This document shows, one piece after another, positions 1 through 7,566 of a DNA stretch of 64,000 nucleotides. Both the position numbers and the translations under genes were made by a program. The notes beneath the pieces are model-generated. The model was not told where the DNA came from, searched no databases, and saw only the letters and a program-made list of their open reading frames with translations. Source of the stretch: Mucilaginibacter xinganensis (GTDB lineage: Bacteria > Bacteroidota > Bacteroidia > Sphingobacteriales > Sphingobacteriaceae); the NCBI GenBank assembly GCA_026225055.1, contig JAMFSA010000219.1:1-64000 (forward strand), in the 5' to 3' direction. Position 1 is the first letter of the stretch, and each line of letters begins with the position of its first letter.

Positions 1-201
1 ACTACAGGGTACTATCACTTAACTGAATTTAAGGCTCCAGGTGATTTAATTAACAAATTGGAGGTAGAGTTAAGGCGCGATGAGCGTGTTTTGCGTTTCC
101 TGACCATTGCTTTGGACAAACATGCCATTGCTTACAATGACAAAAAACGCAGCGGTGCTTTTAACAAAAAACCTAAAGCAACAGAGGAGGCAGCACACTA
201 A
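1..201 (+). CDS. rpsF: 30S ribosomal protein S6, C-terminal part (cut by window start)
   Basis: The first 67 codons read in frame from base 1 and end at a TAA whose last base is the A of the next start codon. The peptide contains RRDERVLRFLTIALDKHA, the conserved beta-strand and helix of ribosomal protein S6, which binds S18 on the platform of the 30S subunit. The 5' part lies outside the window. It is followed without a gap by rpsR and then rplI, the usual bacterial S6-S18-L9 order. Confidence is high because motif and context agree. Confidence 0.95.
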   Translation, partial: TTGYYHLTEFKAPGDLINKLEVELRRDERVLRFLTIALDKHAIAYNDKKRSGAFNKKPKATEEAAH

Positions 202-464
202 TGGCTAACGAGCAAATTAAATACGTTACCGCTCCCAAGGTGGAGGATAACCGTAAAAAATACTGCCGATTCAAAAAGAACGGTATTAAGTACATCGATT
301 ACAAAGACGCAAACTTTTTATTAAAGTTCATTAACGATCAGGGTAAAGTATTACCTCGCCGTTTAACTGGTACTTCATTAAAATTCCAGCGTAAAGTGGC
401 TCAGGCTGTTAAGCGTGCACGCCATATCGGTTTATTACCTTATGTTACAGATTCATTAAAATAA
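201..464 (+). CDS. rpsR: 30S ribosomal protein S18
   Basis: This 87-residue basic protein is the S18 component of the small subunit platform, which pairs with S6. The family core KYIDYKDANFLLKFIN and the segment RRLTGTSLKFQRKVAQAVKRAR are both present, and the length is normal for the family with a short N-terminal extension. The start ATG overlaps the rpsF stop codon by one base, which suggests translational coupling. L9 follows after a 15-base gap. Confidence 0.98.
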   Translation: MANEQIKYVTAPKVEDNRKKYCRFKKNGIKYIDYKDANFLLKFINDQGKVLPRRLTGTSLKFQRKVAQAVKRARHIGLLPYVTDSLK

Positions 465-479
465 TAGGAGATTTAAGAA

Positions 480-923
480 ATGGAAGTTATTTTAAAACAA
501 GATGTAAAAAACCTAGGTGATAAAGACGATGTAGTAAACGTTAAACCAGGTTATGGCCGTAACTACCTTTTACCTAAAGGCTACGCCATATTAGCTACAG
601 TAAGCGCACGTAAAGTTTTAGCTGAAAACCTTAAACAGGCTCAGTTTAAACAAGAAAAGATCCGCAAGGATGCTGACGCGATAGCTGCCCGTTTGGAAGG
701 TGTTAAACTTACCATTGGTGCTAAAGCTGGCGAAAGCGGTAAAATTTTCGGTGCTATCAACACTATTCAATTAGCTGACGCTTTGAAAAAAGAAGGCTTT
801 GAAGTTGACCGTCGTCGCATTACTTTTGATACTGAGCCTAAATTTGTAGGTGAGTATGTTGCAAATGTAAACTTGCACAAAGAAGTAAAAGTACGCGTAC
901 CATTTGAAGTGGTAGCTGAGTAA
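480..923 (+). CDS. rplI: 50S ribosomal protein L9
   Basis: This 147-residue protein is L9, an elongated 23S rRNA-binding protein at the base of the L1 stalk. The N-terminal signature appears as DVKNLGDKDDVVNVKPGYGRNYLLP (conserved segments GDKDDVV and GYGRNYLLP). A lysine-rich central helix (about residues 45-75) and a C-terminal domain with GESGKIFGAINT follow. Length is normal. It is the last gene of the S6-S18-L9 operon: a strong hairpin terminator begins about 50 bases after its stop. A short GATTTCGGATT direct repeat lies between the stop and the terminator. Confidence 0.98.
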   Translation: MEVILKQDVKNLGDKDDVVNVKPGYGRNYLLPKGYAILATVSARKVLAENLKQAQFKQEKIRKDADAIAARLEGVKLTIGAKAGESGKIFGAINTIQLADALKKEGFEVDRRRITFDTEPKFVGEYVANVNLHKEVKVRVPFEVVAE

Positions 924-972
924 TTTTTGATTTCGGATTCCGGAGTTTCGATTTCGGATTTGATATAGAATT

Positions 973-1008
973 AAAAAAGGTGTTTTGTGAAAGCAAAACA
1001 CCTTTTTT
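973..1008 (+). terminator. Intrinsic terminator of the rpsF-rpsR-rplI operon
   Basis: AAAAAAGGTGTTTTG at 973-987 pairs with CAAAACACCTTTTTT at 994-1008 across a 6-base loop, followed by a T-rich run. The A-tract on the left means it could also stop transcription coming from the right, but no convergent gene is nearby. Confidence 0.9.
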
Positions 1009-1076
1009 ATTTTCTATAATCTGGCCTTAAGAATTATTTTAATTTTATTTACTTTGTACCCAATAACCTTATCAAT

Positions 1077-1664
1077 ATGAAAAAAATCTTACTCTTATCT
1101 GTACTATTAGTTGGTTTTGCATATAGCACTTTTGCGCAGAACTATTATGATGAACCAAGTCCAAAAATTAGCGCAGGCTTTGGCTTTGGCGCAGCCGTTG
1201 GCCCATACTCAGGTGCTTACCCAGCCGCAGGCAGCCTGAACGTTAAATTTGAATACCCTATAAGCGACAGCAAAGTCAACATTATATTTACTACTGGTTA
1301 TACTTTTTATGTATCGAGCAATGGCTACTCAACCGGGGTTTATTATGATGATTATGGTAGCGAATCCTATTCCTCTGGATCACTGGTTTCGTTCATACCT
1401 GTAGAAATAGGCATTAAAGCATTTGTTTACAACAGGATTTTTGTTGAGGGGGATGTTGGCGCTTCATTCAATATAAATTCAAGCTCTTCAGACTATACTA
1501 ATAAAAAAGTAGCCCTTATATATTCACCAAGCGCAGGTTACTCTATTCCTTTCGGTTCAACAAAGTTTGGGGTTGACCTAAGCTTAGGTTATGAAAACAG
1601 GCTTGAAACAGGCGGTGGCTACAGCCAGATTGCTTTTAAAGCAGCCTTTAACTTTAGCTTATAA
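1077..1664 (+). CDS. Exported outer-membrane beta-barrel-like protein
   Basis: This 195-residue protein starts with a clear signal peptide (MKKILLLSVLLVGFAYSTFA, cleavage near residue 20). The mature part has alternating aromatic and small residues, repeated Gly-Tyr-Ser turns, and ends in Phe (NFSL), all typical of small 8-stranded outer-membrane barrels of the OmpA/OmpW-like or PorT-like kind in Bacteroidota. I do not recognise a specific family and no catalytic motif is visible. It stands alone between the ribosomal terminator and mtgA, with its own upstream A/T-rich promoter region. Confidence 0.7.
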   Translation: MKKILLLSVLLVGFAYSTFAQNYYDEPSPKISAGFGFGAAVGPYSGAYPAAGSLNVKFEYPISDSKVNIIFTTGYTFYVSSNGYSTGVYYDDYGSESYSSGSLVSFIPVEIGIKAFVYNRIFVEGDVGASFNINSSSSDYTNKKVALIYSPSAGYSIPFGSTKFGVDLSLGYENRLETGGGYSQIAFKAAFNFSL

Positions 1665-1764
1665 AAATAAGAAAGGTGCCAAAATATCGGGCTAAACTTG
1701 TCGTAAACTGAGTTTCATTCTTAAAAAAAAGCAACTGAAATCGTATCTTCGCGATTGAAACAAA

Positions 1765-2484
1765 ATGGCTCAAAAAAAGAATAGCAAAGTTTACAAGTCG
1801 GGCATATTGAAGCTGATCCTTCGTATTATAAAATTGGTTTTCATCCTGTATTTTGGCATCACTATTTTGTGGGTGCTGCTTTACCGTTTTGTAAATCCGC
1901 CCGTTACACTGCTGATGATTGAGCGTGGTTTTGAACGGAAATCAGATGGTAAGGACTGGAAGATAGATAAACAATGGGTGGATTTTGATAACATTGCCGA
2001 CCCCATGAAACGCGCTGCCGTAGCCGCGGAAGATCAGCGTTTCCTGGATCACTTCGGGTTCGATTTTAAGGCGATGGAACGCGCCATCGATAAAAATGCC
2101 AAAAGCCATAAACTGATAGGGGGAAGCACCATATCGCAACAAACAGCCAAAAACGTTTTCCTATGGCCGGGCCGCTCTTATGTACGCAAAGCTTTTGAGG
2201 CGTATTTTACCATTCTGGAAGAGATCTTCTGGAGCAAGAAGCGCATTATGGAGGTGTACCTTAATGAGATTGAAATGGGCGACGGTATATACGGCGTACA
2301 GGCTGCCTCACAGGCTTATTTTCATAAGAACGCAAAAGACCTCACCAAACACGAAGCCGCCGCCATAGCCTCTATATTCCCCGACCCGTTGAAGTGGTCG
2401 CCCACTAACCCGAGCGATTATGTGGCCCACAGGCAGTATTTGATATTGAAGAATATGAGAAGGCTTGGGCCGCTGGATTTTTAA
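1765..2484 (+). CDS. mtgA: Monofunctional biosynthetic peptidoglycan transglycosylase
   Basis: This 239-residue protein polymerises lipid II into glycan strands at the outer face of the inner membrane. One transmembrane anchor lies at about residues 20-42. The GT51 motifs follow: AAEDQRF (catalytic Glu89), GGSTISQQ (119-126), and KKRIMEVYLNEIEMG. There is no transpeptidase domain and the length matches MtgA rather than class A PBPs. It starts about 100 bases after the preceding gene, and TATCTTCG just upstream resembles the TAnnTTTG box. Confidence 0.95.
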   Translation: MAQKKNSKVYKSGILKLILRIIKLVFILYFGITILWVLLYRFVNPPVTLLMIERGFERKSDGKDWKIDKQWVDFDNIADPMKRAAVAAEDQRFLDHFGFDFKAMERAIDKNAKSHKLIGGSTISQQTAKNVFLWPGRSYVRKAFEAYFTILEEIFWSKKRIMEVYLNEIEMGDGIYGVQAASQAYFHKNAKDLTKHEAAAIASIFPDPLKWSPTNPSDYVAHRQYLILKNMRRLGPLDF

Positions 2485-2506
2485 GCCTGTAGCTTTTTTA
2501 CCACGA

Positions 2507-3035
2507 TTCATTGCGAAGAATGACGCACCCCCGGCTATACACAGCGGTTATGCATATGGCTTACATGTCGCTTGCAGCCGCTCATTGCCGCGGAGGCTAC
2601 TACTTTTGTCTTGATACAAAAGGTAGCAAAAAATCAAGTCAGCAGAAAGGCTTCTTTGCCGCACAGGCCATTGCCCTGCAAATCAGGCAAAACCTGGGCT
2701 GCTATATTTTTACCCTGCTGTCGCTACGAACTTTGGCCTTTACCCTTCTGTAAAAATCTGCTTATGCCCTGCCATTGCGCTCTACGCCATCATCGTTTTG
2801 TCTGCTTTTCACCCGAAGCTGTTCTACTGCCGGAGAAAAGGAGAGGGATATTATTTATATACAGGACATTAAATGACCCGTGAGCAAAAGCGGGGAAAGG
2901 CCTGACAAAAAGCGCGGGTCTGGGTGTTTTGCCTGTGGGAGGAAGGATCTTTTGTCTTGATTTTTTGGTTCTTTTGTATCAAGACAAAAGAACTAGGGCT
3001 CCGCGCCCATGAGCGGCTTCATGCGATAAGTTGCC
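2507..3035. repeat. Dispersed composite repeat, copy 1 (modules A and B)
   Basis: This gene-free 0.6-kb gap holds the first of four related copies (others near 30.8, 46.4 and 60.1 kb). A degenerate ATTGCGA repeat unit lies at its left, then module A (about 2565-2850) with the hairpin CTACTTTTGT/ACAAAAGGTAG. Module B (about 2860-3030) ends with two alternative hairpins: 2949-2961 pairs perfectly with 2978-2990, and 2968-2977 pairs perfectly with 2984-2993. The outer ends (CCGCTCATTGCCGCGGAG and its inverted relative CTCCGCGCCCATGAGCGG) form imperfect terminal inverted repeats. Reading frames inside are not credible genes. Confidence 0.85.
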
Positions 3036-3125
3036 ATTTTTTCCGCAATTAGCCTGACTCAACGTCTTATTATTTTTACCTCCCCATTATACTACCATCC
3101 ATTAAACCCCGTAACTTTATAATTG

Positions 3126-3512
3126 ATGAATAATGAACTGCTTACTCTTGATGATGTAAAACTATTGGTAGATACCTTTTACACCAAGGTACAGGAAGAT
3201 GGCCTTTTAGCGCCGATATTTAATGAGCGCATAGGTAATCACTGGCACCATCACCTGGAAAAAATGTATACCTTTTGGCAAACCACATTGCTAGGCGAGC
3301 ATACTTATTTTGGCAGCCCGTTCCCGCCGCATGCCAAGCTACCGGTTGATGGCCGTCATTTTAAACAATGGATCAGCCTGTTTAACCAAACGGTTGATGA
3401 ACTATTCACTGGCGACAAAGCTGACGAAGCTAAATGGCGTGCCGGTAAAATGGCCGAGATGTTTGAGCTAAAAGTCGCCCATTTTCAAAATAATTCAAGG
3501 GCGATTCAGTAG
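3126..3512 (+). CDS. Group III truncated haemoglobin
   Basis: This 128-residue cytoplasmic haem protein belongs to the truncated globins, which bind O2 and may handle NO or reactive species. The segment YFGSPFPPHAKLPVD and the following helix HFKQWISLFNQTVDELF are characteristic of group III; His69 in PPHAKL is the probable proximal haem ligand (known from family comparison, not demonstrated here). The ATG at 3126 is preferred over an in-frame TTG one codon upstream. It is monocistronic, with a convergent neighbour 8 bases downstream of its stop. Confidence 0.9.
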   Translation: MNNELLTLDDVKLLVDTFYTKVQEDGLLAPIFNERIGNHWHHHLEKMYTFWQTTLLGEHTYFGSPFPPHAKLPVDGRHFKQWISLFNQTVDELFTGDKADEAKWRAGKMAEMFELKVAHFQNNSRAIQ

Positions 3513-3520
3513 GCATTGTT

Positions 3521-4153
3521 TTAAAATTTTCCTTTAGGGGGCTGGGCGGCATATTTCCAATGCCGTGATTTTCCCTCTTCCATCATCTCCATAGCCTGTA
3601 GCATGCGCTTTTCGCGGGTGGCTTCAGTTTTAGCATCGATGATCCATTCCAGGTATTCTTTTTTGTGTGAGTAGCTGAACTTATCGAATACTTCTTTTGC
3701 TTTAGGATGATCATTTAACACGGCTTCAAAATAATCGGGCGTAACCAGTTCTTTTTTTTCAGCAGGGTTTTTCTTAACTGTAGGAATTTTTACTTCCCGG
3801 TCGTTATTTTCAATGGCCTGTAATACAAAGTGTTTTATAGCATCAGGAGTTGGCAGGTCGGCAATAGTATTAATACGTCCGAAACTACCGGCAGCACCGT
3901 CGCCAATTTTTAGTAAGCCATGTGGGTCGTGCAGTAAGGAAGCTTTCCAGAAGCCAAAGGCGCAATGTTCCTTAAAAGCCGCCATCTGGCAAACGGGACC
4001 TTTGTAATCAAAAAAAGGCATTCCCCATTTAACAGTTTCTGTTATTAATGGCGATGCTGCATGTACTACCTCTCTAATGTGGTTTAAAATTGGTTTTGCA
4101 AATGCCGCTGATTTTTCAATATAGGCATCAACCCGTGCGTCGTATTGTCCCAT
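3521..4153 (-). CDS. DUF1801 / YdeI-OmdA family protein
   Basis: This 210-residue soluble protein has two recognisable parts. An N-terminal DUF1801 (YdhG-like) domain covers about residues 10-120, with ETVKWGMPFFDYKG and CAFGFWKA. A C-terminal OmdA-like tail covers about residues 145-205, with YSHKKEYLEWIIDAKTEATREKR and ending in PPKGKF. Families of this kind are widespread in Bacteroidota; some have been linked to bacteriocin or peptide tolerance, but the biochemical role is unknown. It is convergent with the globin gene and preceded by a REP hairpin. Confidence 0.85.
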   Translation of the reverse strand: MGQYDARVDAYIEKSAAFAKPILNHIREVVHAASPLITETVKWGMPFFDYKGPVCQMAAFKEHCAFGFWKASLLHDPHGLLKIGDGAAGSFGRINTIADLPTPDAIKHFVLQAIENNDREVKIPTVKKNPAEKKELVTPDYFEAVLNDHPKAKEVFDKFSYSHKKEYLEWIIDAKTEATREKRMLQAMEMMEEGKSRHWKYAAQPPKGKF

Positions 4154-4199
4154 AAAATAAAGTTAATGGTTTTTGGGAAGAATGAAAAGTATTCGGATA

Positions 4200-4285
4200 T
4201 GTCATTGCGAGCGAGAGCGCGGCAACCTCGTAGCTTGCATACCGGACGCGACGAGGTTGCTTCGTCGTTCCTCCTCGCAATGACA
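4200..4285. repeat. Long palindromic REP (TGTCATTGCGAG type)
   Basis: TGTCATTGCGAG at 4200-4211 is inverted as CTCGCAATGACA at 4274-4285. The inner arms GGCAACCTCG and CGAGGTTGC extend the pairing, so the whole 86-bp unit can fold into one long hairpin. The same unit recurs at 63002-63087. It sits between the tonB-like gene stop and the YdeI gene start. Confidence 0.9.
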
Positions 4286-4301
4286 CGAATTTGTATGAGT
4301 A

Positions 4302-5111
4302 TTAATTCAGCTTAAACACAAACACCACCTGCCCCTGCTGGGTATCGGGAGCGGAATCAAGGGCGTTTACTTTGGAGTTCATCACGGCGTCCTCACATCT
4401 TTTTATCAGGTCGTAATCGGTAATGGTAGTGCCACGACCGGCGCGCGCGTAAATGATATTTCCGTTTTTATCAACATGTATATCGATGGATACCTTACCA
4501 GTAACCCGGTGTTCATCAGTAACGGTTGGTTTACTAACAAAACTGCGTTGTATCAGGTTTAAACTACCGCCATTACCCGATCCTGTTCCGTTATAGTTAT
4601 TAGTTAGCGTACTACCGGTTGGCTTGCCTTGGTTACCAGGTGTAGTGGTATTACCATCACCTGCACCTGTGCCGCCGTTTGATTTACCCTTATACAAGGC
4701 GTTCTGGTTAACAACGGGCTTGGATACAGCTTTTGTGGCTTGTGTAGCAACATTGGCGGTAGGTTTTTTATTGGATGATGTCACCGACGGCGCATCCTCA
4801 TTAGTTTGGGTTGCTATCTTTTTATCACTGTTATCAGCTTCAACCTTTTCAGTCGGTGGGGCAGGGGTAACTTTGTTGGGCGCTACGTGGTTAGCTTTCT
4901 CGGCAACGGAGGGTTGTTCGGTACTCATATAATCGGTACCCATACCCTTGTCGGTAGTGCCGTAATTTACCAATATACCGCCAGTACCTTCTTCCTGCTT
5001 AGGCGGACTCTGGAATACAATAAAATAACACATAGCCACAATAACGCCAAGCAAAATGCCTGTCGCTAAAAATGCCTTCGGGTAGTTATTTTCTTCTTGT
5101 CTGTATTCCAT
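4302..5111 (-). CDS. TonB/TolA-like energy-transducing protein
   Basis: This 269-residue protein has a single N-terminal transmembrane segment (about residues 14-32). A long low-complexity periplasmic linker rich in Pro, Thr, Lys, Asn and Gly follows (35-175). The C-terminal domain (about 180-269) contains TGKVSIDIHVDKNGNI and ends with a strand, VVFVFKLN, resembling the TonB/TolA C-terminal fold. It is the last gene of a minus-strand operon with ExbD/TolR and ExbB/TolQ homologues, so it most likely transmits proton-motive energy to an outer-membrane partner. It is separated from exbD by a 111-base gap holding an inverted repeat. Confidence 0.85.
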   Translation of the reverse strand: MEYRQEENNYPKAFLATGILLGVIVAMCYFIVFQSPPKQEEGTGGILVNYGTTDKGMGTDYMSTEQPSVAEKANHVAPNKVTPAPPTEKVEADNSDKKIATQTNEDAPSVTSSNKKPTANVATQATKAVSKPVVNQNALYKGKSNGGTGAGDGNTTTPGNQGKPTGSTLTNNYNGTGSGNGGSLNLIQRSFVSKPTVTDEHRVTGKVSIDIHVDKNGNIIYARAGRGTTITDYDLIKRCEDAVMNSKVNALDSAPDTQQGQVVFVFKLN

Positions 5112-5126
5112 TTTTTTGGTAGCAAG

Positions 5127-5219
5127 TATTTAGTATCAAGTATCAAGTATGGAGCTGCATCGGCGGTATAAAGTTTTGTTTTTAGTCTTGATACCTGATA
5201 CTAGCTACTTGATACTAAC
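5127..5219. repeat. Simple-sequence inverted repeat inside the Tol-like operon
   Basis: AGTATCAAGTATCAAGTAT on the left faces CTTGATACCTGATACTAGC and TACTTGATACTA on the right, so the intergenic stretch can form an imperfect hairpin. It is built from the word AGTATCAAGTA in both orientations. It lies between two genes expected to be co-transcribed. Confidence 0.75.
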
Positions 5220-5222
5220 AAA

Positions 5223-5621
5223 CTATTTCGGTTCCGTTGCCAAAACCAGTTTCATATTTAATTTTTGGGCCACATCCATTACTACTACAGCATCCTGTAT
5301 GGCTACGGTTTTATCAACATATAAAACTATAGTAACTTCTGATGCCAGGTTTTTGTAAGCAGCTATAGCAGGTTGCAGCTGATCTGTTGTCGTTTCTTTC
5401 TTATCCACAAAATACCGCAGATCCTTGGTTATGGAAACGTTTACCGTTTTTTTAGTTACCGACTGACTGGTTGACGACTTTGGCAGCAATAACTTAATAA
5501 CGTTTGGATTGGTTATGGTTGAAGCGATAAGAAAAAACAAAAGCAGGAAGAACATTATATCGTTCATCGCCGATGTCTGCACTTCGGCAGCAATCCTTTT
5601 TTTCCTGTTCCTTAAATTCAT
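5223..5621 (-). CDS. ExbD/TolR family biopolymer transport protein
   Basis: This 132-residue protein has a short cytoplasmic N-terminus with MNLRNRKKR. One transmembrane helix (about residues 20-40, AMNDIMFFLLLFFLIAST) carries the Asp (Asp21) expected for proton coupling in ExbD/TolR. A small periplasmic domain follows. It overlaps the upstream exbB/tolQ stop by four bases (ATGA), so the two are probably translated together and assemble as the stator motor. Sequence alone does not decide between ExbD and TolR; the SPOR partner upstream favours a Tol-like role. Confidence 0.9.
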   Translation of the reverse strand: MNLRNRKKRIAAEVQTSAMNDIMFFLLLFFLIASTITNPNVIKLLLPKSSTSQSVTKKTVNVSITKDLRYFVDKKETTTDQLQPAIAAYKNLASEVTIVLYVDKTVAIQDAVVVMDVAQKLNMKLVLATEPK

Positions 5622-6322
5622 TTGCTGGGCTCCTCTAACAGGTCAATAAATTCAACAGCATCAGTTTCAAGGCTCAGGATCACCTTATCAACCATCATAT
5701 TTAAAACGTGGTAGCATATATAGGCAACCATACCCACAAATAAACCGGCTGCGGCTGTCACCATTTTAACGTATAAACCGCCTGATATAACGCCTATACT
5801 TAGGTTGCCCGATTGAGCGATGTCATAAAAGATCTTGATTACACCATAAATAGTACCCAAAAAGCCAAACATCGGCGCAATACCGGCAATGATACCCAGG
5901 ATACCTATATTCTTCTCCAGTTTGGCTACTTCCAGTTTACCTACGTTTTCAATAGCACCTTCAATATCCTTTATAGGGCGGCCTATCCTTAACAAACCTT
6001 TTTGCAGCATACGGCCCAGCGGGGTATTGCTGTTTTTGCAGATGGCGATGGCAGATTGTAAATTACCCGACATTATGCTTGACCGTACCTGCATCATTAA
6101 ATTATTTTCATTTTTTGATGCCTTGCGGATAGTGAAATAGCGCTCGAAAAATATCACCAGCCCTAAAATGGCCAGTAAGCCAATGGGGATCATTATCACG
6201 CCACCCTTTATCAGCAAATCACCAAAATGCAATTCTTCACCGGCTGTGCCGGTTTTGGAGAGATTGGTTACCGTGTCCGCTAATTTTTTCGCTGTATCTG
6301 TTATCTGCAATAATAAACTCAT
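5618..6322 (-). CDS. MotA/TolQ/ExbB family proton channel protein
   Basis: This 234-residue inner-membrane protein has three transmembrane regions (about 35-60, 140-165 and 185-215). The family segment NVGKLEVAKLEKNIGILGIIAGIAPMFGFLGT is followed by a GVIKIFYDIA-type loop (key residues APMFGFLGTIYGV). It forms the proton-conducting motor with the downstream ExbD/TolR homologue. It begins 2 bases after the HU/SPOR gene and overlaps exbD by 4 bases, which is strong evidence for one transcript. Confidence 0.92.
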   Translation of the reverse strand: MSLLLQITDTAKKLADTVTNLSKTGTAGEELHFGDLLIKGGVIMIPIGLLAILGLVIFFERYFTIRKASKNENNLMMQVRSSIMSGNLQSAIAICKNSNTPLGRMLQKGLLRIGRPIKDIEGAIENVGKLEVAKLEKNIGILGIIAGIAPMFGFLGTIYGVIKIFYDIAQSGNLSIGVISGGLYVKMVTAAAGLFVGMVAYICYHVLNMMVDKVILSLETDAVEFIDLLEEPSK

Positions 6323-6324
6323 TG

Positions 6325-7527
6325 TTATTGATTAGTTTTTTTTGGATGATATGGTTGTAAACTTATACTGTTTTTACTTATTCTCTTTGTTTTTAGTAAA
6401 GTATCCTCGGCGTTAACTGCTTGCTGGTAGTCAAAAAAAGTTCCCAGTGTTACTTTATGTAACTTGCCGGGTACGTTATTTAGTATGCGGGCCTCAATAC
6501 CCAGTCTTTTATAATTACCGATAGCAATATTCGCTTCATCAAGGCTTCCGAACGCGCCGCCCAAAATTTCATAATGGGTCTTTGTGAGCGTATCGTTAAC
6601 AACAGGCGGCGTAACAGTAGCGACTGGTTGTTTCTGTGCCGTTGTAGTATCAGCTTTAACTGTTGCCGGTGTTTTGCTGGTATCAACGGTTTGTTTAGCG
6701 GCTGTATCCGTTTTAACGGTATCGTGCTTAATAACAACGGGTGCAGTTTTGGTTGTGGTGAATTCATTAAACAAAACAGGATCGTACTTATATAAGCCAA
6801 ATATTACCAATACCAGTAATGCCGCGACTACAGCCAGTGCGATGATCACACGGATATAAGTTAGTCTTTTTGGCCTTTTGTATTCAACGTGCGGAACATC
6901 TACATCAACTAATTCGTCATGCTCATCTGCCGGAGTTTCATACGTTGCAGGGTCCTGCGAATATACGGTTGGTTGTGGTATATAGCTTTGCGGTTTATAT
7001 TCTTCGGCTGCGGGTGTAAGCACTTCGCGTACCGGTTCAACTGGCTCCTGTTTTTTAACTGGTTCAGCAGATAATACCGGTTCAGGAGCTTTTGTTCCTG
7101 TCGGTTCGACAGGTGCATCGCCCAGTTTATTTAGTTTTATCTGTGGATAACCAAAGAAAGCCGGATCATTAGCTGATGTTGAAGCAGCTTTAAAATTGAT
7201 AATGCCGTTAGCTATATATATCGCGCCGAGTTCGGCAAAAGGAACTTCTTTTGTATTAGCCCGCTCCTTTAATGTAGTAATATACTTTTCGGTAAAATAC
7301 CTGGATGATGCCAGCGAGATGTTCTTTTTTTCGGCGATATACTGATAAAGTACCTCATCATCTATAGATTGCCTGTCGAACGCTACCTTATACTGCGGCG
7401 GATGAAGGGTAGCCCCATTTTCATCATAATAACCATCAATACGCAGGCGCGCAAAATAGCCCAGGCCGGGCACATTTACCTCGCCAAGTTGCCCTAATAG
7501 TTCACTTATATAATAGGCTACATCCAT
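6325..7527 (-). CDS. HU-CCDC81 and SPOR domain protein
   Basis: This 400-residue protein has a cytoplasmic N-terminal pair of HU-like domains (about residues 1-60 and 60-130; family HU-CCDC81 of Bacteroidota) with LLGQLGEVNVPGLGYF. A Pro/Glu/Val-rich linker and a transmembrane helix (about 228-250) follow, then a Thr-rich periplasmic linker and a C-terminal SPOR domain (about 320-395, HYEILGGAFGSLDEANIAI). SPOR domains bind denuded septal glycan, so the protein probably links the cytoplasm to division-site peptidoglycan. It is immediately upstream of the TolQ-like gene, which points to a role in envelope constriction. Confidence 0.88.
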   Translation of the reverse strand: MDVAYYISELLGQLGEVNVPGLGYFARLRIDGYYDENGATLHPPQYKVAFDRQSIDDEVLYQYIAEKKNISLASSRYFTEKYITTLKERANTKEVPFAELGAIYIANGIINFKAASTSANDPAFFGYPQIKLNKLGDAPVEPTGTKAPEPVLSAEPVKKQEPVEPVREVLTPAAEEYKPQSYIPQPTVYSQDPATYETPADEHDELVDVDVPHVEYKRPKRLTYIRVIIALAVVAALLVLVIFGLYKYDPVLFNEFTTTKTAPVVIKHDTVKTDTAAKQTVDTSKTPATVKADTTTAQKQPVATVTPPVVNDTLTKTHYEILGGAFGSLDEANIAIGNYKRLGIEARILNNVPGKLHKVTLGTFFDYQQAVNAEDTLLKTKRISKNSISLQPYHPKKTNQ

Positions 7528-7566
7528 TGCGCTAAAAGTACGGTTAATTATAAAATATCAAAAAGC

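Noticed and set aside
2511..2883. Overlapping open frames of 80 and 103 codons with Cys/Leu-rich products
   Set aside because: They lie entirely inside dispersed repeat copy 1, and the same peptide fragments recur in the other copies in different frames, so they are repeat sequence read by chance.
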